From Melanocharis versteri (lineage: Eukaryota > Chordata > Aves > Passeriformes > Melanocharitidae), in the NCBI GenBank assembly GCA_013397845.1, contig VZTG01005435.1, positions 124,001 to 188,000 of the forward strand: 64,000 nucleotides of DNA, given 5' to 3'. A model generated the notes under the pieces. The model saw only the letters and a list, made by a program, of their open reading frames with translations, did no database searches and was not told the DNA's origin. Below, piece by piece: positions 32,901 through 44,900 of this stretch; within the stretch, counting starts at the first letter, position 1; the number at the start of each line of letters is the position of its first letter. The position numbers and the translations under genes were made by a program.

Positions 32901-35900
32901 CTTTGGGAAAGCAAAAGAACATTTTCCTGTTTCTCATGTACAACCGGGACCTGAGGTGGCGAGATTGGCTCGTAGGGCTCTGAAGGGACATGACTCCTCT
33001 CTGGAGATTTCCCAGGCCTACATCCACAATTCAGAGACAGATAATTGCTCTTAATGCATGTACAGCAGTAGTTAACTCATGTAATTTTCCAGTTCCTACA
33101 TAACTACTTATGTGTAGTTATATGTTACATGCTTTAGTAAGCTTGGTGATCTTAAAAAGATGACTGTGAATTGTCCATAACAACTCCGATAAGTTTTACG
33201 TTATTAAACATTTTCAACCCTCTAAAGACTCGAAATAAAGCAGAAGTAGCAAAGGGAAAACCATTTTAAGTTATGTTACGGAGCCAAGCAATTGGCAAAA
33301 CAGTAGGAGACAGCCTAAAAATAAGACCAAAAGGCGCCTTTACTTCCAATCTGCACCAAGATTACTGAACTATTTTATATCAGTATCATATCAGGGCATC
33401 AATTAAACTTGCATTTAGGCTGAATCCATGCATTACCTTCCCCTGGCCTTGTCAGAGAGGTTCTCAGGGGACACTCTGGCCCCTGGCCGCTGGTGGTGCA
33501 CAGGCTGTGACTGCGCCTCAGGGCTGTAGCGGTTCGAGGTCTTTGCCCGGCCAGGAACAGGCGTTGGAGCAGGGGTGGAATTCTGGAATGTAGTGGTGGG
33601 AGGCTGCAAAGAGGCCTGAGAAGCTGCTTGGTTTCTAGCAAAGTCTTGTGTGATAATTTGCTGGATGTCACCAAAAAAACCAGAAAAGAGATCTTGGTTA
33701 GACCTTGGCCACAGTGCGGGTATTCATGAACTAGATGAGACTGATGGCAACAAATTAGATTATAAATTCAGATTCAGTATTTTAAAATACACTCAAATAA
33801 AGCCCATAATTATAAAACCTACACAGATGTGATCAGCAAGGGTGATGAGCCGATGGGTCCTGGGCACGTGTGCCATCCCCTCTGCCTGAGAAGAGGGAGG
33901 TGGAGGTTGTTGGGGTGAGGGGGGCTCCTGCTGTGTCCTGTAGCGGTGAATGGGGCCCTCGTACGGCCTGTTGGGGTCAGCTGGTTGAAAAAGAAAAGGT
34001 CACTCTGTTAAGCTTCAAGGTTTGAAATTTCTGTGCTTACAAATCTAAAAAAGGTGACTGTGAGAATATTTGCATAAGCAGATAAACTTACTCTCTGCCT
34101 GGCTTGGTTTGGGTGTCTCTTGTTGATAGGGCTGTAGCTTTTCTTGAGCAGGTACAGGTGAATTTGCAGGGCTGATCACCTCAATGGCATCTCCAGAAGC
34201 TTCATACCGGTGTGAGGACACTGAATATCAAGCAAAGGTTGTGGAATAAGATGTAAATACGACAGAAAATTTTTGTTGCCTATACTTAGCAACACCGGTG
34301 CTTCCATTAAAATGGCACCGGTGAATGAAAGTCAAAACACTGTTGCCTTCTCATGATAACCATGGTGATACAAATACTTCCATGAAACAGTGTTCCAACA
34401 TAAACCAGGTAATTTTCAGTTTCCTGACTTCTGATAAGGTTACTCTTATGATCCTGCATTTCATGCTGTAGCATGGAATCTGAATAAAGCAAACAACTCT
34501 GATTTTGCAAGAGTCAATATATGCAAAAACTGTATTTGTCTATCAAGTGTTTCTGCTTTGCAGAGCTGAGTATTTTATCATTAAACATCTAAGTAAGTTC
34601 ACATCTTATCATTTCCCTAAAAGGCTAAGACAGACAGCAAAGAAGTAGAGAGTTACTAAGATACGTACAACTACTGGAAGAATCTGAACTTTGAGAGCCC
34701 CTATCTCGAGCATCCTTGTCTGAAGCAATCTGGCGAGTGATGATCACATCTATGAAGTTAGCAGCAGTAATTGTGGTCTTTCCTCGAGTTCTCAGCTCTT
34801 CCTCGTACCTGGATTTAGGAGGAGGTCCTTTCTCTTTACCAGCCTCTGAATAGACTACTGATGAAGTCTGTCCCTGGGACTTGCCACCAGAGTAATTTGC
34901 AGATGTATAGGGGCACTGCACAGGCCTCTTTTCTACCTCCAGGGTCTTCTGCTCCATCTGCTGCTGGTCAGTCACCACAGCTGACCGGCGTCCCATGTTC
35001 TCTTCTATCCTGGTTCCTTCGTGCTTGTTCTCCTTTGCTTTGGCAACTTCCATCTGAGGAGCAGAGGCTGCAGCATCCACCAGTGCTGCCAGGGCATCAG
35101 CAGCGGTGTTGTAACGGGAAGCTGGCAAGCCTTGAGTGATAGAGGGAGCTCCAGGGGTGAGCTGCCTGTGGGAAAACATTGAATAGCCTCAATTACACCA
35201 CATGGAAAAAAGAACTAGAGCCATGAACACAATAAAGCAAAGCTTTTCTGACACTGATTTCTATCCAAAATGCACTGGTGAAAATGCTCTGGTAAGCCAA
35301 GAGCAATCATATAGCGGAATATCCTTAACCTTAAACACACCTTTTAACAAGCTGAAATATTAGAACAGATATCTGTGCAACAGTAACTTGTAAAACATAC
35401 ATGATACGTAGCTGAGCAGCAGGATCCAAAGGTGTGATCACACTAGTCCCATTGGTTCCTTGAAAAATACTTGGCCTTTGCTGCAGAATGTTTTCCTGGC
35501 TTCTGACAGAGGGGGACGGGGACCGGACGTATCCGTGGCTGCCGGGTCTGCCAGGCTGCTCTGCACCTGCAGGACACAGAGTGGAGGGGAGCAAACAGAA
35601 ATAAATGATTACTCTTACAGCACTGCAGCACTGTAAATCAATGCTGTTTCCTCCACATCCCTTCCCAGTTGTCTCCACCACTCTGGATACTCTTATAACA
35701 CTGCAGGACTATGTATCGATGCTATCTCCTCCACATCCCTTTCCCATTGTCTCCACCACTCTGGATGTGATGGTATGCATTAAAGATTTAAATCTGTTTA
35801 CAATGCTCTAAATGACATGCAAGCTGTGCCAATGACAACTGGGATTCACTCCTCTTTAGGTGCTACATTGCTTTGAGAGAAAGTTCAAGAAGTTGCAGAA

Positions 35901-38900
35901 TTTGCAGTTATGACCAGAATTGCTCGGCAACAGGAACCTGCCTGAGGTGCAGAGTAAAAGCAAACTGTAAATGGTATTTGCTAACAGTAACTGCATAAAA
36001 TGAGCAGTTACAGTGTTCAAGATGAGTGATCCAAGTGTATCCATGTGCCCTCACCTGGTCGGAGATAAAGTTCAGCAGGGACTGAGGTGATTCTCTCCCT
36101 CTCTCGTTCCCGTTCTCTTTCCCGCTCTCGTTCCCGTTCCCTCTCCCTTTCCCGTTCCTTCTCCCTTTCCCTCTCTCGTTCCCTTTCAGCATTTGCAGCT
36201 GCAGAAGCTGCCAGGTGTGTGGGGTGTCCTGGAAGGTCCACAAGGTAAAATGAAGGAGAAAATAATATACTTAAGCCAAGCATGATAATGTAAACACTTG
36301 CCAATGTATTCTGCCATACACTTACAGCAAAATTTCCCAAATAAATTTTAATTCCACTCAAGACTATCCACTCATCTAGGAAGACAAAAGCTTAACATAC
36401 AGTGACAGTGGAAGGCTCAAAAGCCTTTCCCTAAAATGGCTGCTATACAGTTAGAAACTACACAACTTATAGATCCCAATTTCACCCTTCAACACATGTA
36501 AACTGGGGTTAGTGAATTATAATCAAATTACTACAAATAAAGACCTGACAGAATGAGGCAAATTCAGAATTTGACAGTGCTTCTACTGTAACTACACAGG
36601 ATATCATCAAAACCCCTCTGCTATCCAAGTGAGAGGTGCATGCAAAAAGCATCTCCTGAGAAAACATCAAAACATGGCATTAATGAAAGGTGAATAAAGA
36701 TGGTCAATTATCTCAGCATGTCAGACAATTAGAGCCATCACCAAGCCATGAGAGCTCTTACCTGGTGACAGAGAAGCAGGGTTGTAAGGCCTGGGAGGGA
36801 AGGTAAGCTGGGTGCCAGGGATATATGTGATTCTCTCCATGGGTGGGGTGCTCGTTCCTCCAGGATGAGGCACTAAGATAGTGGGAGCCATATTGTTCAG
36901 GTCAATAATTCCTGTCAGGAGATGACACACGTGAGAATGGCCACTCCAGGACATGGTCTACACAGCCAGCAAGCAATGTTTGGTGGAGAAAATATAAGGA
37001 TATGGCAAGTGCAGAGCTATATTCCAGCTGGTTATACCCTCTTGGATCTGGCAATCAGCAATTTAGGAACACACCAAGTCAGAATTTGCATTTGCAGCAC
37101 TCCCTTTGATTACCCTTTGGAAAAATGCACTTCACTGCTACTCAATAATCCCATCTTCTAGCAATTTTGGGTATTACCGAAAAAAATAAAACAATCAGCA
37201 TGGTTTTCAGAAATATTACCCTTTTAGATGTTGCTTTTATGTTCTTTTTGAAGAAGTTATCATTTTGATATAATTCTCTTTTCTGAAGTTTGATGGTGAG
37301 TTAAATGTGGTTCTGACCCTCAATTTAAATGAGCAGAAAACCATCTGACTCTTGAATAGTAACCCTTAGAGCCTCCTCCTTAAAAATACTGATTACAGAC
37401 ATGGTTTTCCTCTCCACAAGAGGCAGTTTGCAAATGAGTTGTCAGACATCCACGATCACTACAGGATGAACACATTTATACACGTGGCCTTGTACGAGTC
37501 CACCCAAACCACAGCTGGCACAGCCAAAACACACTTTTAAGGGGATTACAGAAAGAGAGCCAGGCCCACCTCGTGCTCCTGCATATGGGAGAGCCAAGGT
37601 TTGCTCCCTGGGGGACAATCCCCTGGTGACATCGGGCCGGAGGTTCACTTGCATCTGCTGGGAGGTGATGTAGTCGTTGAGGATGGTCTGGCGCGTGTTC
37701 TCCATGGCGTACAGCTGGTACTGGCTGGGGTACCCCGGCGTGGGGGACAGCTGCCTTTGGAACAGGTAAGCAGCAGCAGCTGAGGGAAAAGAGGGGAAAA
37801 GCGGGCCTTAGGAAGCAGGATGATTCTGGATTAAATCAAACTTTCAGGTGTTCGTAAAGCTTCAATGAGAGGTGGTATCAAGTCTCTCTAGTTGGTGCCA
37901 AATGAATGAAAATAGCATTTTAATACTGATGTTCTACTGAATTTCTGCACTTGCATGCTAAACAATCCAGACTGGAGAGATGACTTTCATAAAAATATAA
38001 ATCCTGAAATTCTGAAAATGTAAAAAGCTGAAATACCCAAGGAAGCTAGAAAATACCTCACAGAAGTAAACTGAGGGATAGGTTAAAAGGAAGAATACTG
38101 TATTTAATATCACCAGGGATAACCTGATAATCCCTCAGTGAGAATAATCACAGTCCTGAACAGAGGACTTATATAGAATATCTAAGTCTATATATAATTA
38201 TATAGAATGATACTTTAATTCTCTAGCCTCTTCCACATCCTTCTTTGCAAAGCTTTCCTGCAAGCTTTTCATACATTCCACAAATACTTGTCTAAAAATA
38301 CTGTGAACTTTTTAAGAAAACAGAAGCAAGTTGGCAGCTCTGAAGGGAAGTTACAGCATTATACAATACTATTTTACTAAGTTTCTTGGTTAGATATTCA
38401 ACCCCCACTAAACTGAAATCAAATCACAACAATAAATATTGATAACCCTATAAATGATATCTGGCCATTGATAATTGCCTTAGAAGGGTATCTTTTCTTA
38501 CGTCAAAGCACACTGTATTTCTAAAACTAAAAAAAGCCAACACGAATGTATTTACCAGGATCCAGAGCCCTGTGAAATGGCATAGCAGGATCTAAATGGG
38601 GAGGGAGGTGACCCCTGTAGACTTCAGGAGTTGCTCCTCTGTGGTGGGGGTCAAAAGGACTGTGAGCTACTACAGGATCAACCCCTGGAACTGGAGATTT
38701 TGCTGGCACACTCTCTCTCTGTGTTGGAGTGAGTGTGTTCTTCCTTTCATGATTTGCTGGCTTCCCAGAAGATATTCCAGCTAAAAGCAATGAAAAACCC
38801 AAATTAATAAAATGCCTACTTCTCTACTGAAAATTTAACTAAAAATACACTGGTTCCCAAGGAACATTCTCAATGACTGCAATCTGATACAACAAAGCAC

Positions 38901-41900
38901 AGAGAATATTTTATATCACAAAACACTTCTGCTGAAAGAACTGTACTTTAAAATACTATGGCTTATACTTCACTAAATCACCTTCCTCATCTAGACACCT
39001 CAAAATCAGGAACAGCTTCTGCCCTTAAAACATTATCCTTGGACGTACCACTTCCAATGTGATCCATAACCAAATGCAAATTGAGACTGAATTGCCTTCC
39101 AACTTCCCTCTTCTATTATGGCAAATTTTAATTTTCTTATTTCAACCAACAGCTTACAGCCTTCTAAAATTCATTCTAGCCAACTTCCAAATTGAGACAA
39201 GTCATTAGAATAAAAGAAGGAAGAACGGAGTACATAAAAATTAAAATAATAAAACTTTTTGTCTTACTGTGGACAGGAATGACATACCCTCACTAACTCT
39301 ATTCATCATAGGTGAACTCCTGGACATTGGACTCTGATAGTTCACAGGTGTCCTCCGAGCATTTGTATCATCATAAATCCCAGGGCTCAGCTGTGATTTG
39401 GGAGTTTCATGAAGAGTTGACCTGAGAACAGAGGGACCAGAGCTGACTACGGACGTGTGACGGGACCGCACGGCATCCCCGGTCTTCACATCTTCGTATT
39501 TTCCTCGCTCCACCACCTTCACGTTTTCTGGCACCATTTCCAGCTGAGGCATTCCCCGGGGCAGCTTGCTTGGTCCAGTGATTAAAGATTTTACATTGTG
39601 TTTGATGGCAGACTGGCCAGAGTTGCTTTCATATTTTATGGGTGTGCCCTGAAGAGGAGAAAACGTTCACGTTAAGTCATCTTGTGGTCAAAAACTCCCA
39701 TAGCCTGACCTGATTCACTCCTGTGTGAGTGTAACAGTGCTTTCTGTATTCACCTGAGATATGGAGCCTTCTATGATTGGCCTGGCCGTCTGCACCATTT
39801 CAGGAGTCTTGCGACTCTCTTGGCTTAACAGATCCTGCCTTGGGATCTCGTGGATGGAGCGACCCATTTCCTTTATGGTGGTGACCCCGTCGTAGGGTTT
39901 GCCCTTGGTGATGGCTCCTTCAAACGTCCTGATGGGAGGTGACTCTCTCTTGATCTGTTTGGGGTACTTCAAACCTTCTTCAAAACTTTCAGCTGTTGCT
40001 CTTGGTGTGCCTTTTATAGAAGGAATGGTATTAATAGATGCTAAGTCTCTTTTTTTCATAAGCAGAGTAACTAATTGCACATAAAGTGAAACTTTGGTTT
40101 GCTGTAGTCTGTGGTAAGATACCCTGAAGTCTAAAAAAATCATCACAAAAATAATACTGAGCAAATACTCAATATATTACTGAAAACATCCCATATTACT
40201 GAAATAGAAGAAATAAATGCATCTGCAGAGTTGTTAGTGTTCATTTTTTAAAAAAGTACTAATTACCAAGCATTCATATTAAAAAGTTTATTTTCCAATA
40301 AGAAATAAAATCCGTGTTTACAGACAAGCTTTGAACACAGCATATCAAAAAAGCTGCTGATTTATGCTCTGAAAACATCTCATAAAATGAGCTCCACCTT
40401 TAACACAGCTCCCACAGTTAATAAGACCTTTAAGGTTCAGAAATCCAGATTTTTGAGGATTAATTAATGCTCCCCTTTCTAAACCTGCAATACCTCACCT
40501 TGCATTATAGAGCCAGACAAGACTGTTCTCTCCTTTAGTTCAGCGTGTGGGCTACCCCGAGGCAGCGCTCGGCAGATTAAACCTAAAATTAAAATGAAGG
40601 TAATTTAGAGAATTCAACAAGTGTTAAAAAAATCCAACCTCCAAACCAACAAACCCCCTCCTTCTCACACATGAGAGATGGTATCTGTACCCTGGCAGTG
40701 CCCAGAGGGCCAAGCCTCAGTATGCCAGGCATTGCAGCAACATGTTATAAACACCTCCTGCCCTAAAAAAATAATCTTTCACTTCAAGTATTTGTGCTAT
40801 TGCATAGCTGCAAGTTTTAACATATTTAGAAAACAGGAGGTGTTTTTTATAATTAAGCTTAACCTTTGTTTCAAAAGCAGTCACTGCTTTTCTCACACTC
40901 CACTTTTCTTGCCTAGAAAGAAAGGTGTTCATGGTGGGAAGTGGAACAAAAAAAAATCCAAAATATGCCTCAGCATCCTCCAAATTATCAAAGTTCATAG
41001 TGAATCACTGGGGAAGAGATGAATTTACTGTGCCTACAGTAAGAATCTAAACCAAGTGCTCAAAACACTCATAATTTTACAGTTTGAGGACAGAAAATGT
41101 GTCACTGATGAGACACAGCATAAAAGTACCAGAGCAGCTTCTCAGATGCCAAAAGAGGAGCCAAATGCATCAGCAACTTAGAGGCGACACTGAATTTCTG
41201 TGTACAGCCTACAAACCTCACATGCACATTGTTCCATCTGATGAACATGTCCATTAAATAGCCTCTAAGGGCTACCCAAAGATGGGACAAAATGCTTTTA
41301 AGGAGCAAGACTCCATGGTTGAGGCAGGAAACATTTTCTTGCATTTGTATTTTCACAAAACAATCAGAAAAGTTATATAATGACCTGCCTTGGCCTCTGC
41401 AGGCTTTGTTTGATTATAGTTTATTAAAACACAACAGCACTGGGGATGCCCTGAAGCAGGATCCTGCAGTTCAAAGAGGTTTCTTGCAGGAATGCAAAAG
41501 GTCAGGGCAGTGTGATACCAATATTTAACTAAAGGGTGTGGCAGAGGCTGTGCTGGTGTGATGCAGTGTTTGAGCTCGACAGGACCACTGGGGCTGTGGA
41601 GAGCCAAGGACATGTGTCAGATGTGCTGACAGCAGGAAGTGCCACCTGAAGTAGCAGCAGTTGTGGTAAAACAGGAAAGAAAACTGGGATCTACTCCAGT
41701 CCTTTTTCCAGCACACTCTAACTGCAGTGTTATTGCACGGATTCGGTCATTTGTGTGATTTAAATCTCACTTGTCTGTTAGTTTGCACCATAACATAACT
41801 CTAAATATTCCTACATCAATATATAAAAGATAAAACACCTTGGAAGCAGCTGGTTTTACCTTCCAGTGGTGCAGATCCTGGAGACTCCCTCAGTGACATC

Positions 41901-44900
41901 CCCTGTTTTATATTTCCTTCCATTGTATCATAGGTTCTCTTCAAACCAATTTCATGAGCAGTTCTTGGACTCCTTGTTCCTTCACGGACATTTTTAATAG
42001 CTGGTAAAATGTACAAAAGTGTGGTCAGGAAACGTGGACAACAAAAAAAAGACACGTGAATATTACATTAATGAGACAACAGGCCATTGATATTTAATTT
42101 AATTAATATTATTACAATATTTCATTGAAGTTGTGTTGTTTAAGTATAAATCTTAAAAAGTTCCTTTACAGTTTGCAAAGAATGTATTTGTTCAGCTACC
42201 CATTCATCAATATTTCAACTGAAGTTTAAAGTTACATGATACATTTATTTTTATTTTCATACAGGTGATTTTAAACCTGGTTATTTAACCTCTAATAAAG
42301 TTCAATAAAAACATTTAATGACAAATAGGAAATAAATGGCAAAGGATAAGTTTAACTATATTTTAAACACACATCTGCTTGGAAGTGGAAACATTTCAGC
42401 TATGGCTTATCAAAGCAGAACCTGACTTTGACCGGGTAGAATATACAAAAACTCACCATCATAAGATAAAATATGCCCACTTTTGCCTTCATAAATGACG
42501 TGGCCCTTGGCTGAAGCCTCCTCTCTGCACTTCTCTGGGCTGCTGTCCTCTGTAGCCAGGCGGGTGATGGTTCCCTTCAGCAGCGCGTCGGCGGCGATGC
42601 CGGACTGGGACAGAGCTGGGGTACCCTGTGTGCAAAGCCAGCACAGCAATCAATTCACGTGCTCTGACTCATTAGAGAATAGGGAGGAGTGAAGGGAAAA
42701 TACAACAAAACCAAAAAAAAAAAATTTAGGTCTGTAAAACCAACTAATTTATCAAGTATGGCTTAAACTACTGCCTCCATTATAGAGACTTCAACTAAAT
42801 ATGAGTAAGGTTAATTCTGCTACATTGTTAAACAAGATTACCAGTGCATTTCACAACCTGGAACGTTTACCCTATAAATACCATTTTGGGGTGAAGATAA
42901 CATATACCACATACTTAATGGTGCCATTAGGTTTTATTTCTATCCAAAGCAATGAAACCTCCCCTTCTCATCTCAGAGCAGAATTGAGGCAATTGCTCTC
43001 TGTACAAAGGGATGCCAAACCAACCAAAACAGCAGCATTTAAAAAATGTTAAGACAAAACGCCTGAATTTCCCTTCTTGGATTTAAATAGCATCTGCACA
43101 AGACTGGCTACACTTGGTTTGAATATTTGAACTCAGGTGTGATGCAATTTTCAGGAAAGTTGCCCTCAGTTAGGTTTACCAAAGGCTCTGGTATTATTGA
43201 AAAGGTTTGGAAACTCATATATATGAAAATGCAATCATGGTAATGCTGACTTCAGCAGCAGTGAGGTTTGAACATCTGATTGGAATGAAAGTTCTTTTTT
43301 CAAGGCAGTTCCTACCCTGTGATATTAATTTACTTTTTCAGACATGCAAATATATTCACAGTGATAGCCTGAAGATGCTGTTTTGCTACAGCTTTCCCAG
43401 CAAAAGGCAAAATACCTGAGTTATGGAGCCTCTCAAAGAAGGAATGGTCTCAACTGAAACTTTATTGGTTGGAGTTCCTCGTGTTATACTTCCCTCCTGT
43501 ATCGTTGTGGTACCTGATTTGAAATAAAGACATCTTGATAAATAAGAGAATAAAAAAAAAATCCACTCCATTTGAAATAATGAAAAATTCTAGTGAGAAC
43601 AGCTAGTTTCCATTAAAATACAAGGGAAATTTCAATTTAACAGCAGGCATTTGAGGCAGTTAGGCTATTTCCTCTTTTAACATAGTCTTTTACAGACTAT
43701 AAGTATTTTACAGCATTAATTCATGGCAGTTAATTTATTTTCTTTTGATGTATTTGCTCTAGTGAGCAACTTTATTTTGAAACTGGCATGGCTTGTAACA
43801 AATATTTTTAAGCGAGCCATGCAGACAGGAGGAGCCAGCTACAAATAAATACACATGCCTTGGAAAACAGGGAACAGATTAATCCTGTAACCTTACGATG
43901 CTTATATAATCACAGAATACTTTAAAATAACACTTCAGCAGTTAATTCTCTTGGTTTTCTCAGGCTCTGACAAGTTTCTTAATCTGTGTGACTTTCTTTA
44001 CCTCGCACCACACTTTCATGTTGTGCCCTGACCAGGAGTCCCTCAGGTTGGGAATTCTGGCTTCTGGGTGAGAATTCTTCTTGTTTGATATAGGGCAGGG
44101 AAGCTGTTGAGGAGAAGAAAAAGAAAAAGGTTGAGTTTTTTTAATTTTCTTTAATTATGGATCATTAAATAGTCTGTATAAAACATGTCAGCTTTTCTTT
44201 CCTTACCAGATTTGGCCGACTCCTGCTGCCTTGGCAGCCCAAGGGATATAGAACCCACTGATGGCTTTGCAGTTTCTTGGGCATAGGAAGCTTGACTGTG
44301 GGATGTTAAATAAGTGCCAGGTGTTCCCTGAAACAACAAATATATATTAATTCTTGTTTCTGCAATGAAGATTCACATCTCTCTTTACAGGAGAATGCTA
44401 AAGCTACTATGATCCCACCTGAAAACACTACAGCACCCCACTGCCCAAAACACAGAGCAGCAGGAGTGGAGTGTCACTGACAGTTTGGAGATCCAGGTCA
44501 CCTAATCTCAATATCCTTGCCCTTAAATGTGAGTAAATGTTCCATTTCTAAAGCTCCTATAATTCTTGGACTTTTAAAAGCGGCATGTACAGGTAGGTCT
44601 TAAGGGTTAATGTTGTGACTATATGACCGAGTACAAGAAGTTGAAGACTGGAGAAAAAAAAAATTGATGTAAGACAGATTTTCAAATAATAATTCTCTTA
44701 CTTGTGAGATTGAGCCTCCCATGATGAAGGAAGGTTTTTCTGATGGCACACTGGTTTTAGAGGATGGAATGAGTGGTGGTGGTGGTCTGGTGGGTCTCGT
44801 CGTGGGCAGGCGAACTCCTTCGGGAATACTGGTTATCACCTGGTGAGGGGCTGGCTGGAGAACTTGAGGGGAAAAATTGTACATTAAACACTGCAGAGTG

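Noticed and set aside
36055..36228. Glu/Arg tract as an assembly or slippage artefact
   Set aside because: The codons are mixed rather than a pure repeat, the frame is kept, and the flanking peptide matches NCOR1.
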